Assembly: GCF_030848805.1 (NCBI RefSeq) | Contig: NC_092358.1 | Span: forward strand, 11,262,433 to 11,326,432 | Length of the DNA stretch: 64,000 bases | Origin: Temnothorax longispinosus | Taxonomy: Eukaryota > Arthropoda > Insecta > Hymenoptera > Formicidae | Direction: 5' to 3' | Part shown: piece by piece, positions 25,540-37,515 of the stretch | Numbering within the stretch: the stretch's first letter is position 1 | How the letters are laid out: each line of letters opens with the position of its first letter | Notes under the pieces: model-generated | What the model was told of the DNA's origin: nothing | Database searches by the model: none | What the model saw: the letters and a program-made list of their open reading frames with translations, nothing else | Position numbers and translations under genes: made by a program

Positions 25540-28500
25540 CTGCAAAAGAAGAAAAGGAAAAGGCTACTTTGCTTACCGTCAGCTGTCCCCCCTTCCCTGG
25601 ATGTCACGCTACTATTACAGTTGTTAGTCCAGGACAATTTTCCGATGGTGGTGGTGGTGGTATTAGTTCCGTGAAGGTTTCCGTAGAGAAAGTGAAAGGA
25701 TAGCTGCACCGTTGTTTATGTAACTCCGGTTTACCGTCGATCGCGTCAATCGGTCGCTATTTTAATGCGCGCGTGTCGCAATCCCTTTAAACGTTCGTCG
25801 CGACGCGCGTTTCGCGTTTCGCCATTTACGCGAATTGCGGTAATAATCGAGGCTAGATTTAACGATAGCTAATAACCTATCAGCTACGACGTGAACATGA
25901 TTCTTTAATTAAAGTTTCATGTTCGATATATTTTAAGTCATATCACAGCAATCTTATTCTGTCCTTCCGACGAGACATTTATCGCGAACGAATTATAATG
26001 TTGACACGTCGGTGTTTCGCAAGATTGCGATGCGCTCGAATAACCGCGCGCGGAACGCAAAAACTGCTCGCAAATGAGAGCGAGGATAAAATCCACGATG
26101 ATAACTCTCGGTCGCCCGAAGACGAGAACTCGCGAGAACACTGAAAAGGTCAGGACTGCTCTCGGTTTTACATCCCGCTTGATCTCGTTCTTCGTTCCGT
26201 TAAGTGAAAACTCAATAAGGTACTCGGACTCCAGTCGACGTGTTTTCTCTCTGCGCGTTTTTCACGATTCCGTCGCGAGAACTATATCACTCGGAGGGAA
26301 GCTCGTCCAGGAGGAACGAAAGAACAGTAACGTGCGTTATATACGAGAATGACGTTCTTAAAGGAGCGATATCCCGCTCGGTCGTGGCCCCGAACAATGA
26401 ATTTCGCCGCTTAAATTTTCTAGCGAAGTCTCCGGCCGGTAACTTCAATTTCCAGTCATATAAAGGTAGCAACTTGATTTATTAGGAATGGGTAGGGGCT
26501 GCGCCGGAGGGGCGCAAATCGAGCCGGGATCGTAAAGTGGATCCAAAGGAGGAAGAGGAGGAGGAGGAGGAGGAGGAGAAAGAAAACGGAAGGAGGATTT
26601 CGAGCGGAGGGAACGGAGGGCACGTACGTACTCGAGAAAATATATATACACGTTACAGCGGCGGGTGCGCGGAAGGCGGAAAGAGGAAGCACGTATGGGG
26701 CATTTACGGGGTCGGGTGACGGTAGATAGGGGAGGAAAGAGGGATCCTAAGTAACAAGCCCATTCTGTTACGCCGTGCCTCGCGCGTTTACCTTCAAGGA
26801 GCCAGGGAGTAACTACGCGAGCTTTCAACCTGCTACTTCATTTACACCTTCTATACCTCTCCGCTATCCAACTTTTCCCTCAACGTTGTCCTCTCCGTCT
26901 CCTTCTCGATACGCGGACGATATTGTGCGACTGCCTCATTAGCGGGGCGTTAGATGCCCTAATTACTTAAGAGTTTTCGTCTGTCGTTCTTCTCCGCCAC
27001 TCTTCCGTTACGTCCCTTACGTTAAAGGGTCTCCCGGTGCGGGAACTGCTAATTTATTCTGGCTCTTCAACGTCGCGCGCGCGTGTCAAAGCGGCCGACG
27101 ATGCGCGCGATGACAGCGACGAGATTGGGGAAGACCGAAGGCGGAAAATAGACGACGAGGGTCTGGTGTGTACCCAACGTGACTTTGGTTAAGCGCAGTT
27201 AATTGAGGCTCTGACAGGGCGTAAGCTAGTGGCGAAAATTTTTCAGCGGCGCGGCGAGAGAAGATTAATTTGACGGTGGAAAAAGCCTTCCGAGCCAACG
27301 TGCCACTCGTTTCTATTCATCTCTCCACTGTTCGTTCAGCTACTTGCCAACATTTCTCACTCCACGACGAGATCCTTTCCCGGGCGTTTTTCGAGCCGCG
27401 CCGTGGAAATCGGGATAGCATAGCGCGGCGATGGCAGCCTCCTTATTTTAGCGTACTATAATCTCCCCGTATTAGCATAGATAACATCGCAATTCTGGCG
27501 CAGTACAATCGCGCGCGCTAGCGTATAGATAAGCGCGCGATTATAGCGTAGCATAATCTCGGGCTCTAGCCTACTAGTATAATCCGGTAATTTTAACGTA
27601 ATATGATTTTGTGCCTCGCCCGGGTCGGCTGGCCTTGTATGTACGTAATTCTGACGTATAATTGCTCGAGCGATACTTTATGGCTGCGATATCGTTTGCG
27701 ATAATCTTCCTCAATCAGCATAAAGAATCAACATAAATCTTAGACATTCAGGTACGTGGAAAATTGCTAAATGCAATTTTAGATGCACTTTCTGTCCGCG
27801 CAATACGACACATACATTTTTCCCAAATCAATTTACCATTCCATTGAGTCGTTTATTAATTTCGTAGCTATCATATTGACGAACCGACGGTTAGGTTAAT
27901 CGTATTTTAATAGCAAATTTAATGATGAATTTCTCGATAATTTTCGATTAAACGTGTCAATTAATGTAATATTAATGCGCGCCAGTTTACCAGCCGATAT
28001 GTCAATATGCAATCTTGTTGCGATGTAATTGGATGCAAACACACCGTCCAAATAACAATAAAACAATAAAACTCGCGCCGGCCGTGAAATTGAAATTTGA
28101 ATAATTAGCATGGAATTAATATAGTCGCGCCAAGAGAGAAAAATGCTCGATGTTTATGACGCGTAAACTGGTTCTTCGGACGTTTGTTGCGTATCGGAGT
28201 GAGGTACTATATAATCGGTCTAGCTGTCAAGATTATCCATCGAGTTGGCAGTAATTTACCATACTGATTACGGGACGGGAAAAACTCGTATTATTGCATC
28301 GCGTGCCAGCTTCGTATAAACACTTTTATAGAATAGTTGCACGGTGCACGCGCTTATGACTTATATTCCTATCTTCATTAAAGTATATATAATGCGCTTA
28401 ACTATGCGGAAAGTGATGTTTCCGAGAGGAAAGAGAATGAACGAGAGGCGGTTATTGAACGAAATTATGCGACGACAAATTAACAATAATCATTGAAAAT

Positions 28501-30242
28501 TTTAAGAGATACGCGATAGTCGTGATATTTGCGTAAGAGTATACCGATGTGTAAAGTGTAATATGGGAACGTATCGACGAGATAATTGTTATCTAAATAT
28601 TCGTCGCAAGTATTGGCAGATATTTGAATTGACTACTCTGTACACTCGATTTTTGCAAAATCAAATCTACATGAGTACACATATTTCAATAGAGATGATA
28701 TTTGTTGCACAACGTACTCGCACAAATGAATCAATTGTAAATAATGTGAACTGCGTTTTGTTATGAAGAACAAAATTCTCTCGGACGAGTACGCTTCGAT
28801 GATTATACCATACCACGCATTTCGTTATTACACGCATTATGACGTTTTTGTTTAGAAGCGGGATATACATAGTACTTACCGTATCGATTCTCCCTCGAGC
28901 TATCGCGTATCGATACAAAATGCATCGCCGAGAATATACACGTCATTCTGATACTTATACTTACTTACTATCTGACCCATATAATGGAGAGATATGTTTA
29001 TAAGCGTACGTAACAATAGTAACATTTCTAAATTTGACAATGCGACAAGCATTATACGCTATCAAACAAAACGTAAGCAGAACTAAAAACGAGAAATAAA
29101 AACGATATATCAAATTTGTACATAATATCGTGAGACATATTACTGGGACATTGTCACGAATCACCGGATATCTTTTTTATTGATTCTTTGCGGATCGAAT
29201 TCGAAATCGAATTTCTCGCAATATGAGAAAATATCGAGCTTCGCGGTTAAAAGAGCATTCGGCGGTGATTTCCGAGACGTCCCGTGCAGAATTTCGTCAC
29301 GTCTACATCTAACATACATGCGATCATGTTCGTAAACAGCGAATCATCTTTACCGAGGTAACCGAGAAGCTGGGGAACTGCAACTTTCTCGCGCGTGTGC
29401 CTTAGTAACCATGTCGCGTCGCAGCTGAGACATGCCACGCGGAAAGCATCGCGTTTAATGAAATTAAAGCTTTTTAACGGTAAACCACTTTGCATCGCTC
29501 GGTCGATCGCGCTCCGCCTGCCCGCCGGTACTTGGCCCAAGTTTACTTTTTCCGGTCTTTGCACCGCGCGTCGGCGTAAAAACGGATCGATCGGCGCGTC
29601 TGGAATATTCATCACACACGTACGCCTTTAGAGAAGTAAGTAAGGCAACGCCATTAAGGCGTAATAGCGGCGCGTTTACGTATTAGACCGTAGAAATACA
29701 CGCTCGCGCGCGGATGTCACGCCGAGTGCAACGAACGATAGTCCGTATATACTTTCCTTTCCTTTCCGTGACGGCGGTCGTGCTATCAATCTCCGGCTGC
29801 TCGCGAGCGTTATATTGGAACGGTATTTCTCCCGCCGCGCCGCGAAATTCATACGCGCGCGGCGGTGTTTCTCTGAAAATCCTCGTTGCCTCGTATATTT
29901 CTCGCGAGATTCTTCGTCGCCGCGCGCAATTCCGCCCGAATAAAATAGGAATACTCGCGGAAATAGAAATATCACTCGCAGATTGCTGTTTACGTAGACA
30001 ACTATATTTGAAAATATATACATTATAGAATCGGTATCTATAGACATATCTACCTTCTTCAGAATTTCGTTTAATATATCCTGGCGCGATTCTTAGCGAA
30101 TTCGTGAAGCGTTTACGTATATAAAAAGTATGGTATTTTAATTTACAGATTTTTTTTAAGTGGAATATTTTGCGGCAAAAGCGATCGAAGAAAATTGAGG
30201 CTTCCCAGCTTAACGGACGACAGTTTTTAGGATTAAAAGTAC
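25540..30242. other. Tetraspanin intron between the two alternative exons
   Basis: 4.7 kb separating exons 8a and 8b, GTACTT donor at 30,242. It contains a GAG/GAA trinucleotide tract (26,548-26,579), a GTG repeat near 25,647-25,660 and CpG-rich patches with overlapping chance open frames (for example a 122-codon minus-strand frame at 29,247-29,615 with no recognisable domain). No third copy of the AGEEW exon was found. Confidence 0.7.
26548..26579 (+). repeat. GAG trinucleotide microsatellite
   Basis: About ten GAG/GAA units in a row, inside the tetraspanin intron. In translation it gives a poly-glutamate frame on the plus strand and a poly-proline/leucine frame on the minus strand, neither likely to be coding. 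Confidence 0.85.
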
Positions 30243-30353
30243 CTGCAGAACCATGGTGCTGACCACGGTACCGGCGACGGGTACGAGATTCAATTCTAGC
30301 CACTCCTCACCCGCTCTTAGGCAACCCCGCTCGAATATACTTCTCTCTCCCGT
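30243..30353 (-). CDS. TspanC8 tetraspanin, alternative exon 8a
   Basis: Acceptor CCAATGCAG, then 37 codons: TGERSIFERGC, LRAGEEWLELN, LVPVAGTVVSTMVLQ, followed by donor CAG|GTACTT. Phase 0 at both ends. It encodes the end of the second extracellular loop, including its eighth cysteine, and the first half of transmembrane helix 4. It aligns without gaps with exon 8b from the ERGC/EKGC position on, and differs in length and sequence only before that. Because each exon is a multiple of three in phase 0, using both would also keep the frame, but it would duplicate the loop end and half a helix; mutually exclusive use is therefore the likely outcome. Confidence 0.88.
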
Positions 30354-31957
30354 CTGCATTGGCCCGAGGGAGTAAATAGAAATGGTTTAAAAAACCGGTA
30401 ACACACAAGGGTGCTTGCTCGAGCTCAGAGACTCGAAATTACGCCGTCGGTTGTGGGCTGCGGTCCACCGATAACGCGCGAGCAAGCATCGATACTATAC
30501 ATTTTCGTTCTCTCTCTCGCTCAACGACAACGAGGGTGTGCTCTTTGGGCGTGAATGAGAAAACGACTCCCGTTTTCCTCTTAATCGCGACTCACGACAT
30601 ACAGATATATTTTTATGCCGCTGCGCGAGAGAACCCACAAAGCACGCCCCAAGGGGCAGAGAAAAACTTAAGAGGGTTTATCGACTGACACGCGGGCATA
30701 ACTTAGCGGTTTAAACCACAGGGGGGAAAGTAAGAGAAATGTAATAAGGTGTTCGTGATGCTCGCCGTTGCGTGAAGCGATCCGGTGCGGAGTGTGGGTG
30801 CGGGGTGTAACGAGGGGGAGACGGTATTCGCGATGGTATACACGTAACGTCGATTCTCCGTCACGTGTAGCAGATTTTTGAGGAACCCACCCGCGGGGAT
30901 TCAACCGCATTTGAAATTTATATTCTTATTTGCAAATTGTGACCAAATACGATAATCGTCTCGAATGTAATTTTTATTAATTTGTACACGGCACACTCAT
31001 AATGGGTGAAAAATATCGGTGACGTTTAATACACCGCCACGGAAAAAGCTCTTTACTCTTTATCGTTATTTATTTAGTCGCATTTTATCGGTCCGTAACG
31101 CATCGCGGTGCACATTAACGATCTCCCGACAAAAAATATAATTAAGCGACGAGGGCTTCTCTCGATGAAAGCGTAATTAGCGAAGGGGCGGACTCCGAGC
31201 CATTACATCGGGAATGATATACCCGCTCTTAAAATAAAGCCTGCACAGAAGTTCTTATCCCCCCTTCCTCTCCCTTCGCTCTCTGCCACCCCTCTCCCCT
31301 TTCCTCTCCCTTCGTCCCCTGGACTCGACTATTTTCTCTCTAATTAAGTTCCACAGTTTCTTGACCCGGATCGTTTTTGCCCGCGCTTGTAGACATTGTG
31401 TAATCGTGCGCGCGCGACCCGCGCAAAACTACCCCGGAGAACTACCGCTATCTCGAATCTGGCCCCGTGCGATGGAGCGCGATTCCAAAGACAAATTATT
31501 CGGCCCCTCCGAGGCACGTTCCACTTGGTTTACCGTACTTTCGTAACGGCGGCACAAAATGACGCAAGTTTCGAATCGGAAACAAGGCGAAACTAGGATA
31601 CCACGGTCGGAATGTTACGGTCGGGTGTCATTCGTAATATGTGGATGTAGAGTATGTAAGTTACGATAGTTACGAAATAGGTAAAGGAGTTTAAAAGATA
31701 TGATTAAAAGAACTTTTTGGATGGGATGAATTTAAAGACTCACATTAAAAACGCGGAACATAAGAAGAGACGAAAGTAGAGTATAATATTTAACCGAAAA
31801 TAATATGTTTCGAGGGAAAGTTGTTTTCGTATCTTTTATAATCATGAACTTTTTAAGTCCGGTTTTCTAAGCGTTATTTGTCATACGACAAAAGTAAATA
31901 TTTCAATTTAAAAATTCTTAATCAATATTAGCGATAGAATAAAGATGTTATACTTAC
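30354..31957. other. Tetraspanin intron (between exons 7 and 8a)
   Basis: A 1.6-kb intron with a strong GTAAGT donor at 31,957. It has a pyrimidine-rich patch on the plus strand at about 31,258-31,320 but no other recognised feature. Confidence 0.8.
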
Positions 31958-32008
31958 GTAACTGGGCTTTCTTACATCATAACCGCATTGTTTATTTTTA
32001 ATGATTTC
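31958..32008 (-). CDS. TspanC8 tetraspanin, exon 7 (17 codons)
   Basis: A small exon after GTTTCAG: EIIKNKQCGYDVRKPSY, then donor GTAAGTA. QCGYD supplies the seventh cysteine of the large extracellular loop and is a conserved block in TspanC8 proteins (NTQCGYD in vertebrates). It enters and leaves in phase 0 and is 119 bases downstream of exon 6. It is far too short to show up as an open frame by itself and was found from the conserved motif. Confidence 0.92.
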
Positions 32009-32127
32009 CTGAAACAAATAAAAGAAGAGAAGATTTGACTTTCAACCGTAGAATTAGCATTCGATGGGAAATGATTTTATACAGCGGTAGCAATCACGAG
32101 TACTATAATTAGTATGGAGAAAATTAC

Positions 32128-32256
32128 ATTAGGTTTTCGCTTGCAACAGCTAAAAGGCACGCCGCATGCTTCCCTTGAGCCTATGTCGCTCGACGAACAA
32201 TTGAAATAATTGTTGCGGTCCCAATCTCTCGGACCCTCAATGCCGCAACACTGCAA
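32128..32256 (-). CDS. TspanC8 tetraspanin, exon 6 (core of extracellular loop 2)
   Basis: 43 codons from LQCCGIEGPRDWDRNNYFNC through SSSDIGSREACGVPFSCC to KRKPN. It holds the CCG motif that defines tetraspanins, the FNC and AC cysteines, and PFSCC, giving six of the eight loop cysteines. NNYF followed by NCSS offers an N-glycosylation site (NCS). The acceptor is TTTTTCAG, with a second in-frame CAG six bases downstream that would drop LQ. The donor after CCTAAT is GTAATT, a weaker match than the others, but the downstream exon begins exactly where the family sequence continues (PN|EII), which supports it. Confidence 0.92.
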
Positions 32257-35200
32257 CTGAAAAATAAGACAACAAATTTTATAATATTACGATATAACGT
32301 GCTTCTATATGTTAAGAGAAACCGCTAAATTTTTAATTGCTTATAGATTCCCACACGGATTCTTTGATCTACACATCTACACAGAATTTCGTCGTTTTCG
32401 ATGTAGTAGTTTGGCAGGAAACTCATCGCAATTCGTTCGCACAGACAGTTCGAGAATATTATCCTCAGGCGAGGCCGAAGTCAGCGCCGATATGATCAAT
32501 CGCGGTCGAATTTGCGATGAATATCACGAGCGGGTATGAATTTCAAACGTCGTCATAAATAATTCCGATGACGCTGGAAATTCAGACGAGGCAATATTAA
32601 ATACGCGACTTAAAGGATAAGATCGTTCGATAAGCGAGGAAGAGAGAACGTCGCGTCCGGTTCGGAAGCACCAGGCTATAATAAGCGTATAAGAGAACGA
32701 AATTATCTCGTTGCAAGGAGCCGGGTATTAAGGGAAGGAGAAAAAGTCTGTGGGATCATGTGAGTTGGGATTCGGCTCGCAACGAGGCTTGGCCAGCGAC
32801 CGAAGTCCCGAGACCTTCATTAAACCTCAATATATGTTTCCTCTGCGAATCCGAGATGCTTTATTCTTCTTCCTCGGCTACCCGTATGTGTCCTCGTTGG
32901 TTAGTTCGGTAATTTTTTCACGCTAATCCCACCGGCCAAATGGCCAACAATGAAACGTTCTCTTTATATAAAGGATACCCGATAAAGTTTCTCCTAAACA
33001 TTAATTCTGCGTATAACTGTGCCATTGGGAGTAGTAGCGTCATTTGCGACAATCGTCTACAACGGGTAATTAATTCGTAGATCTTACAGGCACTAATTTA
33101 TTTGGGAAAATCTCTTGCCAATAAGTATAACATACATTGCACACCGCCAGTTAATATTATGCTATATATGCATTTGATTAATCAGCCGGCAAGCGCGCAC
33201 ACGCGTATCTCGCAATACTATCGTATAATTAATTAACCATGGGAATATTCGTATTTCTCGGTACGACATTCGCGCCGCGGACGGGAGATATTTCACGTTT
33301 AATTAAAAGGCATAAAAATGAATTACCCGACGCGAAGTGTATTAGATTCTCTCGCCGGGGTTAAAAATAGAGAATCGATACGGGAAATATCACGAATTCA
33401 ATTATTAATAACGGGGTTGCATGATGTGAGAGCGCCTCGCGTTTGTCGTTTCGCACGTACTTCGTACGAATTCGATTAATCAGGCGATTCGTTATCGCGA
33501 TATAAGAAGTGGCTGTCACGCGAAGCCAATATTATCGAGAGGAAGGGAGAAAGGGAAAGGACAAGCGTCGAGCACCGAAAGATAATATCAGGCGGATCCT
33601 TCCCCTGGCAACTACCGTAATTTAAGTTGATTTGTTTTTCAGCGTGCTCGTTTTATTTTATTTCAATTATTCGTTGCGGTAACGTTTCAATTCGTTCCAA
33701 TCAAATATTCATAATACGAAACATGGGCGCGTGGAATATTCATACGAGATGCGAATGCGAGTCGAGTATTGAGATACGAGATACGAGTTTCCGATTGTAG
33801 CTGGATTTAATTATTATTCGCTCGATGGCCGTACAGGCTGTATCAAGAGAGATCGACAACAGGCGCTCCGCTCGATTCGCCATCGATTTCTCTTTGGGCG
33901 AGAATTTCGCCGTAACTGGCAAAGCTTAAACTGATAGAGAACATGTAACACAGTGAAACACGCAGATAACAATTGGAATTCACGCGAATATAACGGAATC
34001 TTCAGTTCGTATTTCAATTCGTTATCGTTATTAAATCTCTTGACGATCTCCGAACGACGACAAGAAAATTAACTTTGACTTTTTGGTCAGGGCGCGTTCA
34101 ACGTTGAGGAACGGCGCGGCGCGGCGCGCGCAAAACGGTATTGCAGAATGAAATATTCTGCCACGGAAGAATCGACTCGAGATTCCTCCAGGGGCAGAAT
34201 TTTTCTCGTTTGCCGACGTACCCGTCTCTCTTGATACATCCTGTATATCGATCGCGCCGGACCGAACCGGCCGAGTTGAGCCAATTGATAAGTGGGATGG
34301 CGACGGTAAATACGCTCCGCGCTACCGCACGAAGTCGAAGTACTAAGCATTTCATTAACCGCCTATAAATGGTACCGAGTGAATCCCGACGGGGTCAGAC
34401 AATGCGGTGTATGGCAACTCGGTGGTGCCTCGGTTTCCTCGGGGCTGATAGGATTGCCGGAATTGCGCGCCGGCATACCGGGCGTCCCTATTGAAATCTC
34501 GTAAACCACAATTGGTCGGGCGACCATCGATTAACGAATTCGACGCTATCGCGCTCTCGGCCGAAATCGACTGTCATATCTTCAAACGGAATCATCTTAA
34601 TCCTCGGAAACAACGTTGAATCTGTGTATCTATGAGTGTACTATGGTATTTTACAATTTTTATCTGCGCGAGTGTCACAATCATCTTTCGCATTGCAGCG
34701 TCTATAAATCTTATAGAGTGCCTTGGAACTCGAGTATCGATACAGTCGCTCTACTCAGAAACGTATTCAATTAATGCAGTTTCTGATAACTGATGTTAAT
34801 TAAACTGAGAAAAAGTATTATGCCGTGTCTTTTATCAATCTCATATTATTCAATTTGTTAAAATGTGAACCGTTGTATTAACTATGACAACACGACGATA
34901 GTTTGGACGCGATGGTTTGCCGATGATGGAATCGTGGTGGTAATTCAACGCTTGCGGATTCATCAGCGGTCCCGGAGTCCGCCGTCCGCGCGCATTCAAA
35001 CATTAACCGAATCAGTCCGCAAATGTTTCCGTATGTCCCCGCGTCGCGCAATAATTTATGTGTGTACATACATATTGATCGATGGATCCGTGGTAATCTA
35101 CGTCGCATCTACATGGCTATATGAACAGCGCAAACCTCTCGCGGCATGTTTCGATACCGACCTTCATCCATCCTCCGTGGCAGACGTCCGCTTTTTACTC

Positions 35201-35824
35201 AAACTGAATCCCGCTAACCGCGCGACGGATTCGTCGACTAAATTAATTCTCGCGGTTCCGCTGGATACTTGGCCGAACGTAAATCACTGTCGCGCTCCGC
35301 GCGCGCGTTCGTAAAGTATGGCGGATCGAATGAAATTTTCGGTGGATCCGGTTCGGCAGTGTAACGTGTGGTTGCAATGTGCGAGCGAGCGCGTGTGCGG
35401 TTTACCGTCGACTAGCTCCTACTGATAGGATTACCGAAATTGCGGCAGTGTACCCGGGCGGTTCTATTGAAATCTCATAAACCACAATTGGATAACCGGA
35501 TATCGATGGTCGAACGCTACTATATTACGCGCCATTTGGGCGCTGCCGCGTGGCATTCGGAATCTGGATCTGGCCAGATTTTCGTGCTGCGGCCGCGGCG
35601 ACTCGATAAAGTTTGCGCGAGCTTCCGCGTTTCGGAAACCGCGTCTGACCGCACGATTTCCTGCACTACTTGGAAATGCGAGCACGCGCGCTTATTAAGG
35701 CCGCCGCGCCGGTATACGTTCGGCTTCGGTGATTCGATACTTCGACGGGGTAACGAGCACGAGGGAAGCACGGATTATTCTAGTTATATTAATATAATGA
35801 AGAATCCTGATATAATCAACTTGC
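32257..35824. other. Tetraspanin intron with GC donor (between exons 5 and 6)
   Basis: A 3.6-kb intron whose donor on the minus strand reads TTGG|GCAAGT at 35,824, and whose acceptor is TTTTTCAG at 32,257. GC-AG introns normally show exactly such an otherwise ideal GCAAGT. CpG-rich chance open frames occur at 34,080-35,800; no other feature was recognised. Confidence 0.75.
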
Positions 35825-35923
35825 CCAATCTTCTTGAATCCAATCGATGAGGTTCTGCTGATCGGGATCCTCTCTGTAGTGGATGATGAACGCTTGGAAG
35901 CCTCCCGTAGCTTGTGACTTTAT
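35825..35923 (-). CDS. TspanC8 tetraspanin, exon 5
   Basis: 33 codons in phase 0: IKSQATGGFQAFIIHYRED then PDQQNLIDWIQEDW. This is the first helical part (A and B helices) of the second extracellular loop, just before the CCG motif. The block YRxDxDxQNLIDxxQ is highly conserved in TspanC8 proteins. Acceptor CATCGCAG; the donor is the non-canonical GCAAGT. The next exon starts LQCCG, which matches the family sequence directly after the W, so the unusual donor position is well anchored. Confidence 0.92.
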
Positions 35924-36919
35924 CTGCGATGAACAAAATATCGTATTAATTAATGTCAATCAATCTGTCTTTTATCAATTAATTATTGTTCTAAGATCTA
36001 GCCTAAAATTTTTTAAATCAATCTATCCCAATTTTGTTGCCCGAAACAAGAGAAAAGAAAAGTGTCTGGATATAAGACCGTACACCGAAAACCTCGTAGT
36101 CTCTACGAAGACTTGTTACGGTCGGTGATTTCTAGTCCGGGATATTCTCTCCGGACAATTGACGAGCGTCACAGGTGTTGCAGGTGCAATTGCTCAAGGA
36201 CGAGTTAACTTGCCGCCAGTCGTGAAATAGAATGGCGCGCATTAAAACGCGAGCTGCGTGCGAATACGGGGATATGATGGCACGTTTGTTGGTTGTCCGA
36301 AATTTTCCACCGGGAGAAAATTCTCGTCATGTTTAAAGGATACGGTTAATGGAATTAATTAGTAATCCAGGAACTCTCTTGCTGCATAATTATACGCAAA
36401 CTTCGTCGGCGCCTAGACTATACTCTACATCTTCCTCGCGCACGGGTGTACATATATCCAGAGCGAATGAGATTGTGAAATATGCACCGACGAGAGAAAG
36501 AAAGAGAGAGGGAGAGGAATATTATACAATGTATTCGGCATATTCGCTTTGATAATTCAGCCACGTTTCTCGTAGCTACTGAATTAATAAACACGGTAAG
36601 CAGAAACGATTACGAATGAACGCAACGAAACTATCTCGAGGAACACTTGTCTTGGAAATGTTGTGTATAATTCTGCAGGATAAATTTTAGTAAAGCTGTA
36701 TACTTCGCGAAATATCATCTGCGCGAATAATTAAATGCGCACAGGGTATCCATCGAACAATATTAAATTATATAGCTGTAAAATAATCTATAATATCTCA
36801 CACACGCATTTTAATATTTACTAGATTTACACATAGTATTACACGTATCTTTAAATATAATGTGTAAATATATTCATATTTTGGAAGTTTTGCTGTATAA
36901 TTATTATTGTACATTATAA

Positions 36920-36965
<46 letters not shown>

Positions 36966-37000
36966 ACTTTATAAATTATATGAAGCTACGTAATATTTAC
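35924..37000. other. Tetraspanin intron (between exons 4 and 5)
   Basis: A 1.1-kb intron, donor GTAAAT. It includes a (TA)n microsatellite at about 36,929-36,960. Confidence 0.8.
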
Positions 37001-37075
37001 CCAATCTTTGAAGATGAATCCCAGAACACCGACAGTCATTTCCATCAGCAGTAGTAGCGCCAAAAACATCGCGTA
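37001..37075 (-). CDS. TspanC8 tetraspanin, exon 4 (transmembrane helix 3)
   Basis: 25 codons, phase 0: YAMFLALLLLMEMTVGV then LGFIFKDW. This is transmembrane helix 3 with its conserved glutamate (LLLME) and the FKDW that leads into the large loop. Acceptor GTTGCAG, donor TGG|GTAAAT. Confidence 0.92.
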
Positions 37076-37441
37076 CTGCAACACGTAAAATTAAATCTAT
37101 CAAGATCCCATGAGAAATTAATTAGTACCCATTATTGCCCTACTTACTACCCGTTAGAACCATCCTTTCAACGACTCGTTCCCTTACGGGGAACTCTAAA
37201 TTTCAAGAGTTCACCATCAAAGAAAGCGGAGCTTTTCGGTTTTAAGTACTTTTAAACGTTACATTTCTCAAAGGGCGAACTTTCGTTGAATCGCGCGCGG
37301 CGCGGGTGGCCAGCCAATGATAGACCATAGATATCACGTAACGAACCGGAAGCTCGATCAAAGTTCGAAGTTTCCGAAAGATGTTGGGCAATTAAAGTAA
37401 TCCAGAAAGAACTTAATTGAATTCCGTTATAGGACGCTCAC
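37076..37441. other. Tetraspanin intron (between exons 3 and 4)
   Basis: A short 366-bp intron, donor GTGAGC. Nothing else seen in it. Confidence 0.85.
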
Positions 37442-37515
37442 CGCGGCGAGGAGGCATGTGTTCTCCCGTAGCGCGCCGACGCATCCCGTGAAACCGATGA
37501 TAAATGTCACTGTAC
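37442..37515 (-). CDS. TspanC8 tetraspanin, exon 3 (helix 2 and inner loop)
   Basis: Two bases complete a glycine codon begun in exon 2, then TVTFIIGFTGCVGALRENTC and LLAA follow. It spans the second half of transmembrane helix 2 and the short cytoplasmic loop with the invariant GCxGALREN motif; the cysteine here is a usual palmitoylation site. Acceptor GTTGCAG, donor GCG|GTGAGC, leaving in phase 0. Confidence 0.92.

Noticed and set aside
26445..26828. Frames with poly-Pro or poly-Glu runs
   Set aside because: They translate the GAG microsatellite; no coding evidence on either side.
29247..29615. 122-codon minus-strand frame within the 4.7-kb intron
   Set aside because: The last part looks somewhat protein-like, but no family was recognised, and an opposite-strand frame covers the same bases.
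29683..30303. 206-codon open frame on the minus strand, the longest in the window
   Set aside because: It overlaps tetraspanin exon 8a in a different phase, is Arg/Ser-rich from CpG-rich DNA, and shows no domain; a plus-strand frame overlaps it as well.
31560..31590. TTCGAATC as a tRNA B-box
   Set aside because: No matching A-box or acceptor-stem pairing at the right distance on either strand.
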